Origin: Knoellia sp. S7-12
Lineage (GTDB): Bacteria > Actinomycetota > Actinomycetes > Actinomycetales > Dermatophilaceae
Assembly: GCF_040518285.1 (NCBI RefSeq)
Contig: NZ_CP155449.1
Location: 1,488,001-1,552,000, forward strand
Direction of reading: 5' to 3'
DNA: 64,000 bases
The position numbers were made by a program, and so were the translations under genes. Positions 27,261 through 38,792 of the stretch are shown here, one piece after another. Every line of letters starts with the position of its first letter. Position 1 is the stretch's first letter. The notes beneath the pieces are model-generated. The model did no database searches. It saw only the letters and a list, made by a program, of their open reading frames with translations, and was not told the DNA's origin.

Positions 27261-27776
27261 TCAGCGGGCCAACTGCGCCAAAACGTCGTCGATGGCGTCG
27301 TAGGAGCTCTGCAGCCCGTGCTCCATGCCGGAGTCGACGACCGCCTGGACGGTCTCGGGGGAGTCGTAGGTGATGACCGCACGCAACGTTGTCGTGCGTG
27401 TCCCCGCGTCCTCGGTGTACGTCGTGTCGATGACCGAGTAGGGGCTGTCGATGTTGTCGAAGCGCTCCGTGTGCACGAGGCGGCCGGGGCGCTCGATCTC
27501 CTTGTAGTGGCCCGAGAAGGAGACCTCGTCGCCAGTGGAACCGGCGCTCTGAGCGAAGTGCCAGGCGCCGCCGACGCGCAGGTCGACCTCACAGGTGGTC
27601 ATGGTGCCGTGGCCGGCGCCCCACCACTTGCGGATGTGCTCGGGGTTGGTCATCGCCTCGAAGACGAGGTCTGCGGTCCCGGGGAAGGTCCGGGTGATGA
27701 CCATCTCCGATCCCTCAGTGGTGATCGTGGCGCGCTCGTGGGCGCCCGTGGCGGCTTGCTCGATGGATGTGCTCAT
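27261..27776 (-). CDS. SRPBCC/AHSA1-domain protein
   Basis: A 171-residue START-like small-molecule-binding protein of the Aha1-C/ATPase-homologue-1-like group. Signature segments: ITRTFPGTADLVFEAMTNPEHIRKWWG, LRVGGAWHF, FSGHYKEIERPGRLVHTERF, and TTLRAVITYDSPETVQAVVDSGMEHGLQSSYDAIDDVLAQL. ArsR-SRPBCC pairs are common and usually act as a sensor/effector couple of unknown ligand. ATG 27776 overlaps the ArsR stop (ATGA), so they are translated together. It is the second gene of the ArsR operon. Confidence 0.87.
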   Translation of the reverse strand: MSTSIEQAATGAHERATITTEGSEMVITRTFPGTADLVFEAMTNPEHIRKWWGAGHGTMTTCEVDLRVGGAWHFAQSAGSTGDEVSFSGHYKEIERPGRLVHTERFDNIDSPYSVIDTTYTEDAGTRTTTLRAVITYDSPETVQAVVDSGMEHGLQSSYDAIDDVLAQLAR

Positions 27777-28129
27777 GACGGGTTCTCCTGTGGTGTGCCC
27801 TCGTCGGAGGGCTGGTGGATGGTCGCGAGATAGCTGCCGAGGTTGTCGAACTGCTCTTCCCAGTGCTGGCGATAGAGCTCGAGCCACGACGTCGCGTCCT
27901 TGAGGGGGGCGACCGAGATGCGGCAGTGGCGCCGCTGCCCATCTCGGCTCTTGGTGATGAGCCCGGCGCGCTCGAGGACCGTGAGGTGCTTCGAGATCGC
28001 CGGCAGTGACATGGCGAACGGCTCGGCGAGCTCGCCGACCGTGGCCTCGCCCGAGGAGAGGCGAGCCAGGATGGCCCGTCTCGTCGGGTCGGCCAGGGCG
28101 GCGAACGTGGAGCTGAGTGCGTCGGTCAC
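27773..28129 (-). CDS. ArsR-family winged-helix regulator
   Basis: A 118-residue repressor of the type paired with SRPBCC proteins. The opening FAALADPTRRAILARLSSGEATVGELAEPFAMSLPAISKHLTVLERAGLI is the diagnostic ArsR wHTH. There is no CxCxxC metal site, so it is probably not a metal sensor. The C-terminal LYRQHWEEQFDNLGSYL is typical of this subgroup. GTG 28129 begins 6 nt after the -10, so the mRNA appears leaderless. It likely represses its own operon. Confidence 0.92.
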   Translation of the reverse strand: MTDALSSTFAALADPTRRAILARLSSGEATVGELAEPFAMSLPAISKHLTVLERAGLITKSRDGQRRHCRISVAPLKDATSWLELYRQHWEEQFDNLGSYLATIHQPSDEGTPQENPS

Positions 28130-28135
28130 GTTGTT

Positions 28136-28165
28136 AACCTAACGGATAATTAACCACATGGTCAA
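28136..28165 (-). promoter_or_regulatory. promoter of the ArsR-SRPBCC operon
   Basis: Minus-strand -35 TTGACC (28160-28165), 18-bp spacer, -10 TAGGTT (28136-28141), then 6 nt to GTG. The AT-rich spacer with GTTAA/TTAAC repeats (about 28134-28155) is a plausible ArsR operator. Confidence 0.65.
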
Positions 28166-28227
28166 GTAGTTTCCCCGGCGCGATCGTTACTCAAGTCCCT
28201 CGCCCTCCGGCGACGGGTCTGCCGCCC

Positions 28228-28983
28228 TCAGTCGAGGGGTCCGCCGGCCACGTAGATGACCTGCCCGGACACGAATCCGGCCTCCTCGGAACAGAGGAAA
28301 GAGATGGTGGCGGCGATGTCCTCGGGCTGGCCGACCCGCTGCACCGGCGTCTGCGAGGCGGCGTGGGCGAGGAAGTCCTCGAAGGACACGCCCATCCGCT
28401 GCGCCGTCGCTGCGGTCATGTCGGTCTGGATGAAGCCCGGAGCCACGGCGTTGGCAGTGACGCCGAACTTCCCGAGCTCGATCGCGAGCGTCTTGGTGAA
28501 GCCCTGGAGCCCGGCCTTGGCCGCGGAGTAGTTCGCCTGGCCCCTGTTGCCCTGCGCCGACGACGACGAGAGGTTGACGATGCGACCGAACTTCTCGGTG
28601 GTCATGTGCGCTTGGCACGCCTTCGACATGAGGAACGCACCACGCAGATGGACGTTGATGACCGAGTCCCAGTCGGACTCACTCATCTTGAAGAGCAGGT
28701 TGTCGCGGATGATGCCGGCGTTGTTGACGAGAACGACGGGTGCCCCGAGTTCGTCGGCGACCCGGGCCACGCCCGCCTGGACCTGCTCCCCGTCGGTGAC
28801 GTCGATGCCCACACCCAGCGCAGACCCGCCGGACTCACGGATTGAGACGGCCACCACCTCGCAAGCCGCCTCGTCGAGGTCGACCACTGCGACGGCATAC
28901 CCGTCGTTCGAAAGGCGACGAGCGGTTGCAGCGCCGATGCCGCGGGCGGCTCCGGTGACGATGGCGGTGCGCTTGCTGGTCAC
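28228..28983 (-). CDS. short-chain dehydrogenase/reductase, 3-oxoacyl-ACP reductase-like (FabG type)
   Basis: A 251-residue Rossmann-fold SDR. NAD(P) motif TGAARGIG (about 10-17), NNAG (91-94), catalytic Ser in NLSSSSAQGNRGQANYSAAKAG with YSAAK (Tyr-x-x-x-Lys) and C-terminal GQVIYVAGGPLD. The sequence is close to FabG-like proteins but a lone copy outside a fatty-acid cluster could act on another substrate. GTG 28983 has GGAGGA 7 nt upstream. It is divergent from glgX across about 150 bases. Confidence 0.88.
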   Translation of the reverse strand: MTSKRTAIVTGAARGIGAATARRLSNDGYAVAVVDLDEAACEVVAVSIRESGGSALGVGIDVTDGEQVQAGVARVADELGAPVVLVNNAGIIRDNLLFKMSESDWDSVINVHLRGAFLMSKACQAHMTTEKFGRIVNLSSSSAQGNRGQANYSAAKAGLQGFTKTLAIELGKFGVTANAVAPGFIQTDMTAATAQRMGVSFEDFLAHAASQTPVQRVGQPEDIAATISFLCSEEAGFVSGQVIYVAGGPLD

Positions 28984-29132
28984 GGTGGTCCTCCGGGGCG
29001 GTCGAGTTCGGTAGGTTGGATCCCTGCGCGAACCCTACCCAGCAGCGTCCCCGGACAGCTGTCGCTCGCGTCACGTAGGCCGCCGTTGTCCTGTGTGTGA
29101 GTGATGACCAAAACACGAAGCGGAAGGCGGCC

Positions 29133-31294
<2,162 letters not shown>

Positions 31295-31295
<1 letters not shown>

Positions 31296-33757
31296 TGCGT
31301 ATGCCGCCCGCTCCCGTTGTCGTGCGCGACTCCCGTCGCGCTGTGCCCACCTCCACCTACCGACTCCAGATCCACGGTGGGTTCGGGTTCGATGCGGCGG
31401 CCGAGCAGACGGCATACATCGCGTCGTTGGGTGTCTCGCACCTGTATCTGTCGCCGATCCTGCAACCGGCGCCGGGCTCGACGCACGGCTATGACGTCGT
31501 CGACCACTCCACGCTGAATACGGAGGCAGGTGGGCGCGAGGCGTTCGACCGACTCGTGGCCGCCGCCCACCAGCAAGGGCTCGGGATCATCGTCGACGTC
31601 GTGCCCAACCACATGACGGTGCCGGGGACGACGCACCTCAATGCGCCGCTCTGGTCGCTGCTGCGGGAGGGGCGTGAGTCGGCGGCGGCCTCGTGGTTCG
31701 ACGTCGACTGGGACGTCGACGATGGTCGGATCCTCATGCCGGTGCTGGGGTCGACCCTCGATGAGGTGCTGGCCGCGGGGGAGCTCTCGGTGGCGTCGGA
31801 CGGCGGAGTGAACGGCGACGAGACGGTGCTTCGCTACTACGACCACGAGTACCCCGTGGCGCCCGGGACTGAAGGGCTGGACCTCGGGGATCTGGTTGCG
31901 GGACAGCACTATCGACTCGCCAACTGGCGCGACGGTGCGGCCGATCTCAACTATCGGCGCTTCTTCGACGTCACGACACTCACGGCGATGCGCGTTGAGG
32001 ACTCGAGCGTTTTCGATGCCACCCACGCCCTGCTGCTGTCGCTGTTCCGCGAGGGTGCGATCGACGGTTTCCGCATCGACCACCCTGACGGTCTGGCCGA
32101 CCCGGGTGGCTACCTCGCCAGGCTCGCCGATGAGACGGGGGACGCCTGGGTCGTCGCCGAGAAGATCCTCGAGGGTGAGGAGCAGCTGCCGCAGTCGTGG
32201 CGCTGTGCCGGGACCACGGGCTACGACACCCTGCTGCGGGTGCAACAGGTGCTGACCTCTGACTCCGGTGACGAGGTGCTCGACCGGCTGTGGGCCGGGC
32301 ACGCTCCCGGTCGCGAGTCTCTCGATGACGTCGTCCTGGAGGCGAAGCAGCACGTCGTCACGTCGGTGCAGGCCGCCGAGATCAACCGCTTGATGCGTCT
32401 CGTGCAGCGGATCCTCCCCGACTCCGACCCCCGGCTCTCCCGTGAAGCACTCGGTGCGCTGCTCGTTTCGATGGACCGCTACCGCGCCTACGTTGTGCCG
32501 GGTGCAGCCGTCAAGCCCGAGCAGCGTGCTGTCCTGGAGGGAGCGGCCCAACGGGCCCGCGACCTGTTGCCGGCCGAAGCGCAGGCTCACCTCGACCTCG
32601 TCGTCTCGCTCGTTCAGGGGGAGGCGCCGCAGGGTGCAGACCGGGCTCTGGTCGACGACTTCGTCGTGCGCTTCCAGCAGACCTGCGGCCCGGTCATGGC
32701 CAAGGGCATCGAGGACACAGCGTTCTATCGCTGGTTGCGGATGACCGGCGCCAACGAGGTGGGCGGCCACCCGTCACACCTGTCGATCGGCGCAGACGAG
32801 TTCCACACCTTCGTGCAGCGGCAGCAGGCCACGTGGCCGACGACGATGACGACACTCACGACGCACGACACCAAGCGCTCCGAGGACGTCCGCGCCCGGC
32901 TGATGACCCTGGCCGAGAGCGCGTCCGACTGGGACGAGTGGGTCCGCACCGCGTCGGAACTCGCTGTGGCACAGCGTGACTCACGACTCGATGACGCGAC
33001 GGAGTACTTCATCTGGCAGACGGTGCTCGGCGCCTGGCCGATCACCCCGGACCGCATCGAGGCCTATGTCCTCAAGGCCGTCCGTGAGGCCAAGGACCAC
33101 ACCGCCTGGGTCGATGGCGACGCCGACTACGAGAGCGCGGTCGTCGGCTTTGCTCGCGCAGTCGTCTCGGACCCCGCCATCATCGTCCATCTCGAGACCT
33201 GGCTGTCACTCCACGCCGCCTCGGTGCGCGCCAACATCCTCGGCCAGAAGCTCCTTCAGCTCGTCAGCGTCGGTGTGCCAGACGTCTATCAGGGAGCCGA
33301 GCTGCAGGCACTCACCCTCGTGGACCCGGACAACCGTGGGGTCGTGGACTACGGCGACCGAGTCACGAGGTTGTCCCGGCTCGATGCCGGAGAACGTCCG
33401 CGTGACCTTGACGACGAAAAGCTGCTCGTGACCTCGGCAGCGCTCCGGCTGAGGCGCGAGCGCGCTGACTCGTTCATCGGCGCGGGTGCGTCCTATGCGG
33501 GCCTTGCCACGACGACCGACCATGCCCTGGCCTTGGGCCGCGGCGACAGCACCGGCATCACTGCCGTTGCTGTCGTCACCCGGGAGGCCGACCGGCTGGC
33601 GGCGTCCGGTGGTTGGGGAGATGCCACGGTGAAGGTTCCCGAGGGAACGTGGCGAAACCTGCTGTCCGACAGTGGAACTGACACATTCTCTGGCGATGTG
33701 CGACTGGCCGACCTCCTCATTGACCTGCCTGTCGCCCTCATGGTGAGGCAGTCATGA
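31295..33757 (+). CDS. treY: maltooligosyltrehalose synthase
   Basis: An 820-residue GH13_26 enzyme that converts the reducing-end alpha-1,4 link of maltodextrin into an alpha,alpha-1,1 trehalose link. Landmarks: VPTSTYRLQIHGGFGFDAA at the start, YLSPILQPAPGSTHGYDVVDHSTLN, VDVVPNHMTVPG, GFRIDHPDGLADP (nucleophile Asp), AEKILEGEEQLP (acid/base), and C-terminal TLTTHDTKRSEDVRARL. Length is slightly above the family norm. ATG 31295 overlaps the glgX stop (TGATG); treZ overlaps its end by 4 nt. Confidence 0.96.
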
Positions 33758-35487
33758 TCGAGGTCTGGGCGCCCGAGGCCACGCGCGTCGACCTCGACTT
33801 CGGTGCACCCGGTGACACGCCGGCGCGCGAGCCCATGGTGCGTGGCGACGGAGGCTGGTGGCGCTGGGAAGGCGACCACACGGCATACGCCGCTTTGACC
33901 AAAGGCGCCTTCGACTATGCCTTTGTGGTTGATGGCGAGGAGCCGGCGCTCCCGGACCCGCGCAGCTCCTGGCAGCCGCATGGTGTCGACGGACCGAGCC
34001 GTCTTTTCGACGTTGCCGCCCATGAATGGACCGACACGAACTGGCGCGGACCGCGGCAGGGTGCCGGCTCGCTCGGCGGAGTCATCTATGAGCTCCACAT
34101 CGGCACGTTCACCGACGAGGGCACCTTCGAGGCCGCCATCGATCGACTCGATCACCTCGTCGACCTCGGTGTCGACGTCGTCGAGGTGCTGCCCGTCGCA
34201 GCGATCCCGGGGCGATGGGGCTGGGGCTACGACGGGGTTGACCTGTATGCCGTCCATGACGCTCTTGGTGGACCGGCCGCCTTCCAGCGGTTCGTGGACG
34301 CCTGCCACTCACGTGGTCTGGGGGTCTGCCTCGACGTTGTCTACAACCACCTCGGTCCGAGTGGGAACTACCTCGGCCGGTTCGGCCCCTACTTCACCCA
34401 GAACCACCTGACGCCGTGGGGTCCGGCGATCAATCTCGATGCGCCCGGGTCTGACGAAGTGCGCGCGTTCATCGTCAACAACGCCCTGCGCTGGCTGCGT
34501 GACTTCCACGTCGACGCGCTGCGACTCGACGCCGTCCACGCCCTCGTCGACGAGAGCGAGCGGCACCTGCTCACCGAGCTTTCTGATGCCGTCGCCGACC
34601 TCGCCCGCGACGTCGGACGACCGCTCGACCTCATCGCCGAGAGCGACCTCAACGACACGACGATGGTCACGCCCACCGTTGACGGTGGTTTGGGCATGAC
34701 GGCGCAGTGGGCCGACGACGTCCACCACGGCCTGCACGTTGCGCTCACCGGCGAGACCCAGGGCTACTACGAGGACTTCGGCGGCGGCACACGCAGCCTG
34801 CCCGACGGCGGACCGCTCGATGTGCTGGCACACGTGCTCACCCGCGGCTTCCTCCACGACGGCCGCTGGTCCACCTTCCGCGACCGCGAGTGGGGCGAGC
34901 CGGTCGATGTCGACGAGCTCGACGGACGTCGGCTCGTCACCTACCTGCAGACCCACGACCAGGTCGGAAACCGAGCGACCGGCGATCGTATCGGTGCCAG
35001 CATCGCGCCCGGTCGCGCCGCCATCGGGGCCGCGCTCTATCTGCTCGGCCCGGGCACGCCGATGATCTTCATGGGTGAGGAGTTCGCTGCCTCATCGCCC
35101 TGGCAGTTCTTCACTGACTTCACCGACGAGTCGATGGCCGAAGCAGTGCGGGCCGGACGGCGGGCCGAGTTCGGTGGGCACGGTTGGGCTGCCGCGGACG
35201 TGCCCGACCCGCAGTCACGAGCGACCCGCGACGTGAGCGTGCTGCGGTGGGATGAGCTCGCCTCGGAACCTCACGCGTCCCTGCTCAACTGGTATCGACA
35301 GCTGATCGCATTGCGGCGCAGCGTGATTGGCACGTCCGAGACCCGATTTGCCGATGTGACCTGCACCGTCGCGGACCGCGGCGGTCTCTTCGTCATGACG
35401 CACCGTGGCGTCACGGTCTCGGCCGACCTCGAACGGGACACGGTCACGGTGTCGGCGGCCGGCATACCCGACCTCGTCTTCCCCTGA
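33754..35487 (+). CDS. treZ: malto-oligosyltrehalose trehalohydrolase
   Basis: A 577-residue GH13_10 enzyme that releases trehalose from maltooligosyltrehalose. N-terminal immunoglobulin-like domain (IEVWAPEATRVDLDF), then GGVIYELHIGTFTDEGTFEAAI, VVEVLPVAAIPGRWGWGYDGVDLYAV, VDALRLDAVHALVDES (nucleophile Asp), IAESDLNDTTMV (acid/base Glu) and YLQTHDQVGNRATGDR. It completes the TreX/Y/Z trehalose route starting from glycogen. Translationally coupled to treY through ATGA. The following thioesterase is convergent, 32 nt away. Confidence 0.96.
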   Translation: MIEVWAPEATRVDLDFGAPGDTPAREPMVRGDGGWWRWEGDHTAYAALTKGAFDYAFVVDGEEPALPDPRSSWQPHGVDGPSRLFDVAAHEWTDTNWRGPRQGAGSLGGVIYELHIGTFTDEGTFEAAIDRLDHLVDLGVDVVEVLPVAAIPGRWGWGYDGVDLYAVHDALGGPAAFQRFVDACHSRGLGVCLDVVYNHLGPSGNYLGRFGPYFTQNHLTPWGPAINLDAPGSDEVRAFIVNNALRWLRDFHVDALRLDAVHALVDESERHLLTELSDAVADLARDVGRPLDLIAESDLNDTTMVTPTVDGGLGMTAQWADDVHHGLHVALTGETQGYYEDFGGGTRSLPDGGPLDVLAHVLTRGFLHDGRWSTFRDREWGEPVDVDELDGRRLVTYLQTHDQVGNRATGDRIGASIAPGRAAIGAALYLLGPGTPMIFMGEEFAASSPWQFFTDFTDESMAEAVRAGRRAEFGGHGWAAADVPDPQSRATRDVSVLRWDELASEPHASLLNWYRQLIALRRSVIGTSETRFADVTCTVADRGGLFVMTHRGVTVSADLERDTVTVSAAGIPDLVFP

Positions 35488-35519
35488 CCAGACCCAGACC
35501 CAGAGCCTGGCCGGCAAAG

Positions 35520-36488
35520 TCAGCCGAGGTTGTCGCGGACGCGGAGCATGCCCTCCTGGGCGACGGTCGCGACGAGGGTGCCGTCGGCGGCGAACATCCG
35601 GCCGAGGCCGAGCCCGCGACCGCCCTGGGCCGACGGCGACTGCTGTGAATAGAGGATCCACTCGTCTGCCCGTGCCGGTCGGTGGAACCACATCGCGTGG
35701 TCGAGGCTGGCGACATTGAGTCCCCCACCCACCCACTGGCGGCCGTGGCGGCGCAGGACCGGCTCGAGCAGGGCGTAGTCGGACGCATACGCGAGAACGG
35801 CCGAGTGCAACAGCGGGTCGTCGGGCAGGGTGCCGACAGCGCGCGTCCACACGCTCTGACGTGCGACGGCCTCCTCGCCGGGAGCCAGGAAGAGCTGACC
35901 CTCGACGTGGCGCTGCTCGATGGCGCGCCCCTCGGCGAGATGCTTGGCGCCGGGATGGTCGATGCCGCCGAAGACGTCGCTCAAGGACTGCAGGCCGTCC
36001 GGCCCGGGCACGTCGGGCATCGCGTCCTGGTGATCGAGGCCGTCGGCCGGCTCCTGGAACGAGCAGCTCATCGAGAGGATCGGCTTGCCGTTCTGGATGG
36101 CGTGGGCCCGACGGGTCGAAAAGGACCGGCCATCGCGCATCTTCTCCACCGCGAAGTAGATCGGCTGGGTGTCGTCTCCCGGGCGCATGAAGTAGGCGTG
36201 CAGCGAGTGGATGGGTCGCGGGGATTCGCCTTCGTCGGAAGTGACCGTGCGACCACAGGCCACCAGCCCCTGTGCGAGGACCTGCCCACCGAACACGCGT
36301 CCGTGGGGCATCTTCTGGCTCTGACCCAGGAAGAGGGTCATCTCCTCGGCGAAGGTCGCTGGAATCGGGACGGAGTCAGCGCCATCGCCGGTGGGGCGGG
36401 TGGTGATGTTCACGTCGGCCGTCCCGACCTCCTTGAGGTCGAGGACGGCGAGCAGGTCGGCGAGGGCAGTCTGTGCGGGGTCACTCAC
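35520..36488 (-). CDS. tesB: acyl-CoA thioesterase II (TesB family)
   Basis: A 322-residue double hot-dog thioesterase. The first hot-dog has GRVFGGQVLAQGLVACGRTV and LHAYFMRPGDDTQPIYFAVEKMRDGRSFSTRRAHAIQNGKPILSMSCSFQEP; the second has LAYASDYALLEPVLRRHGRQ, NVASLDHAMWFHRPARADEWILYSQQSPSAQGGRGLGLGRMF. It cleaves medium/long-chain acyl-CoA. GTG 36488 was chosen because TAGGGT (36496-36501) lies 7 nt upstream on the minus strand; GTG 36497 overlaps that hexamer. Free-standing gene. Confidence 0.93.
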   Translation of the reverse strand: MSDPAQTALADLLAVLDLKEVGTADVNITTRPTGDGADSVPIPATFAEEMTLFLGQSQKMPHGRVFGGQVLAQGLVACGRTVTSDEGESPRPIHSLHAYFMRPGDDTQPIYFAVEKMRDGRSFSTRRAHAIQNGKPILSMSCSFQEPADGLDHQDAMPDVPGPDGLQSLSDVFGGIDHPGAKHLAEGRAIEQRHVEGQLFLAPGEEAVARQSVWTRAVGTLPDDPLLHSAVLAYASDYALLEPVLRRHGRQWVGGGLNVASLDHAMWFHRPARADEWILYSQQSPSAQGGRGLGLGRMFAADGTLVATVAQEGMLRVRDNLG

Positions 36489-36560
36489 AGGGGTCACCCT
36501 AACGATCCTCGGGTCGCTCCCAGCCCACCGGAGGCGCGTGGGCTGGCGCCGCCGTGGAGC

Positions 36561-38018
36561 TCAAGCCACCAGTGGGCCGTGCGGATGCTCGGCCCGCCCA
36601 CGACGACGGACCGTGACGCCGTCGGCGACCCGCGCCATGGCGCGCTCGAGCCGTGCGGCCGCCTCGACCAGCTCATCGGGAGTCAGCACGTAGGGCAACC
36701 GGATCCACCGGTCGAGGCCACCCGCGGCCGCGAAGCGAGGGCCGCTGGCGATGAGCAGACCCTCATCCTCGGCAGCCATCGTCACCTCCGCCGCGATGGG
36801 GGCTGGGAGCTCGAGCCACAGGGACAGTCCACCGCTCGGGAGGACGAACTTCAGTTGGGGCAGGCGTTCGCGCAGGGCGCCAGCAAGAGCGTCGCGACTC
36901 GAGACGAGTCCACGACGCCGTTCCTCAGTGATCCCGGGTGTGGCCTTCATGAGTTGCAGGAGCACGAGCTGGTCGATGACCGGCGCACCGATGTCGAGCG
37001 GGACGCGGGCGGCTTCGACGCGCTCGAGCATCGGGCCTGACGCCCGGATCCACCCGATCCTCAGACCGCCCCAGTGCGACTTCGACGCACTGCCGACCGA
37101 GATCGTGTCGGCATGGTGGGCGCCGAAAGGCAGGGGCATCGGGCCCTCGTGATCAAGGGCGATCTCGACGACGGTCTCGTCGACGATGGCCGTGATTCGC
37201 TCTCGTGCCAACGCTTTTGCCACGACTGCGCGCTGTTCGTCGGACATGAGGTTGCCGGTCGGATTGTGGAAGTCGGGGAGCAGGATCGCGGCACGAGCCC
37301 CCGCGGCCCGGATCGTCGATGCCATCGTCGCGACGTCCCAACCGTTCGGCTCGACCGGCACGGCAGCGATCCTCGATCGCAACTGGGTCAGCGTCGGGAA
37401 GATGTTGGGATAGGTCGGCGTCTCCATGACGACGGTGTCGCCGGGGGAGAGCAGAGCGCGAGCGGCGATGGCCGTCCCGACCACAGCACCGGTCGTCACG
37501 ATGACCTCGTCGGCCGTGGTGGGCAGGCCGCGCTCGGTGTAGCGAGCAGCGATGGCGGCTCGCAGCTCGGGCACCCCATTGAGCAGGTAGCCACTGCCGC
37601 TGAGGTAGTTCGGTGACGCCGCGATCGCCGCCTCTGCCGCCTGGGTCATGCCGGCCGGCGCCCGCTGCGCGGCGCAGGTGAGATCGAGGGTGCCCTCGGG
37701 GACCTGCGCCGACATGTGCAGCCCGGTGTCACGTCGCAGCGCCCCCACCGGAAGGCTCGCCACGCTGCCGGAACCACGACGCGAGGTGAGATAGCCGCGC
37801 TCGCGCAGCACGGCATACGCGGCGCTCACGGTTGTGCGACTGAGGGACAGCGCGGTCGTGAGGTCGCGTTCGCTCGGCAGTCGCGTCCCGACGGCGATGC
37901 GGCCGTCCGCGATGAGGAGCCTCAGTGAGTCGGCGACCGTCTGGTATGCCGGACGGTCACCTGACGTGGAACCAATGAGTTGCGCGGTGCGCGCGGCGGA
38001 GAGCACGGGAGCAGCCAT
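36561..38018 (-). CDS. MocR-type GntR/aminotransferase regulator
   Basis: A 485-residue fusion: N-terminal GntR winged helix (DSLRLLIADGRIAVGTRLPSERDLTTALSLSRTTVSAAYAVLRERGYL) joined to a fold-type I aminotransferase domain (VIVTTGAVVGTAIAARALL, ETPTYPNIFPTL, LLPDFHNPTGNLM, and SVGSASKSHWGGLRIGW with the PLP lysine). MocR proteins use PLP as sensor or cofactor and often control a divergent YczE-family membrane gene, as here. ATG 38018 is used; GACAGT lies 6 nt upstream. The longer frame would translate the operator. Confidence 0.92.
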   Translation of the reverse strand: MAAPVLSAARTAQLIGSTSGDRPAYQTVADSLRLLIADGRIAVGTRLPSERDLTTALSLSRTTVSAAYAVLRERGYLTSRRGSGSVASLPVGALRRDTGLHMSAQVPEGTLDLTCAAQRAPAGMTQAAEAAIAASPNYLSGSGYLLNGVPELRAAIAARYTERGLPTTADEVIVTTGAVVGTAIAARALLSPGDTVVMETPTYPNIFPTLTQLRSRIAAVPVEPNGWDVATMASTIRAAGARAAILLPDFHNPTGNLMSDEQRAVVAKALARERITAIVDETVVEIALDHEGPMPLPFGAHHADTISVGSASKSHWGGLRIGWIRASGPMLERVEAARVPLDIGAPVIDQLVLLQLMKATPGITEERRRGLVSSRDALAGALRERLPQLKFVLPSGGLSLWLELPAPIAAEVTMAAEDEGLLIASGPRFAAAGGLDRWIRLPYVLTPDELVEAAARLERAMARVADGVTVRRRGRAEHPHGPLVA

Positions 38019-38020
38019 GG

Positions 38021-38066
38021 GGCCACTGTCCCACAAGTGGCCATGGATCAAAGGTCCACTTGTGGG
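38021..38066. promoter_or_regulatory. MocR operator region between divergent genes
   Basis: An 11-bp inverted repeat CCCACAAGTGG (38030-38040) / CCACTTGTGGG (38056-38066) with a 15-bp spacer. A second nested repeat GGCCACT (38021-38027) / AGTGGCC (38036-38042) overlaps it. The AAGTGG half-sites are of the kind bound by MocR proteins. It sits 12-14 nt from both start codons. Confidence 0.75.
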
Positions 38067-38079
38067 GGACGATGGATCC

Positions 38080-38565
38080 ATGAGCCCGATCCAGACCCTC
38101 CGCGCCGGCGCCGGTCGCCGCGTCGAGTTGATCCCGATGACGCCGATGGAACAGCTGCGTGCCGGCCGGACCGTGCGCCGGGTGACCCAGCTCGTCGTCG
38201 GGTTGTGGCTGTATGGCACGGCGATGGCGATGTTCATCCGCGCCGAGCTGGGCCTCGACCCGTGGGACGTCTTCCACTATGGCGTGCAGCAGAAGATTGG
38301 GCTGAGCTTCGGGACCATTGTCGTCATCGTCGGCGGCCTTGTCCTGCTGTTGTGGATCCCGCTCAGGCAGTGGCCGGGGTTGGGCACCGTGGCCAACGTC
38401 TTCGTCATCGGCATCGCGACCGACGTCATGCTCGCCGTGCTGGACGCACCGTCCGAGCTCTGGCTGCGTTGGGTCTTCCTCCTCGGCGGGATCGTCGTCA
38501 ACGGCATCGGTGGAGCGATGTACATCGTAGCCAGTACGGCCCCGGCCCCCGTGACGGTCTCATGA
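38080..38565 (+). CDS. YczE/YyaS-like membrane protein, N-terminal part (frame-split)
   Basis: 161 residues with four hydrophobic segments (TQLVVGLWLYGTAMAMFIRAELG, FGTIVVIVGGLVLLLWIPL, VANVFVIGIATDVMLAVL, WVFLLGGIVVNGIGGAMYIVAS). Family members continue after this point into a GPGPRDGLMTGLARRTG segment. Here that segment is in the next frame: this frame reads ASTAPAPVTVS and stops at 38565. A one-base loss or a -1 frameshift near 38533-38537 would restore one protein of about 237 residues. ATG 38080 is 6 nt after GACGAT. MocR (divergent) is the likely regulator. Confidence 0.7.
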   Translation: MSPIQTLRAGAGRRVELIPMTPMEQLRAGRTVRRVTQLVVGLWLYGTAMAMFIRAELGLDPWDVFHYGVQQKIGLSFGTIVVIVGGLVLLLWIPLRQWPGLGTVANVFVIGIATDVMLAVLDAPSELWLRWVFLLGGIVVNGIGGAMYIVASTAPAPVTVS

Positions 38566-38792
38566 CCGGACTGGCCCGCCGGACCGGCTTGTCGATCCGA
38601 TTGGTGCGCACCGCTCTCGAGATCACGGTGCTTGCCGTCGGGTGGGTGCTCGGTGGCATCGTCGGAGCGGGCACGGTCCTCTATGCCCTGCTCATCGGAC
38701 CAGCGGTCCAGGCGTTCCTGCCCTTGGTGACCGTCCGGCTGCCGAGCCCGTCGGCGGCGTCGGCTCAGAAGGACCTGACGCGCACTCCGTAG
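38562..38792 (+). CDS. YczE/YyaS-like membrane protein, C-terminal part (frame-split)
   Basis: 76 residues from ATG 38562, which overlaps the stop of the N-terminal part (ATGA). It holds the family C-terminus: MTGLARRTGLSIRLVRTALEITVLAVGWVLGGIVGAGTVLYALLIGPAVQAFLPL. The upstream GPGPRDGL, needed by the family, is in the same frame before the ATG. It could be made by translational coupling as a separate peptide, by frameshifting, or not at all. Its 3' end overlaps the convergent SIS gene by 28 nt. Confidence 0.6.
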   Translation: MTGLARRTGLSIRLVRTALEITVLAVGWVLGGIVGAGTVLYALLIGPAVQAFLPLVTVRLPSPSAASAQKDLTRTP

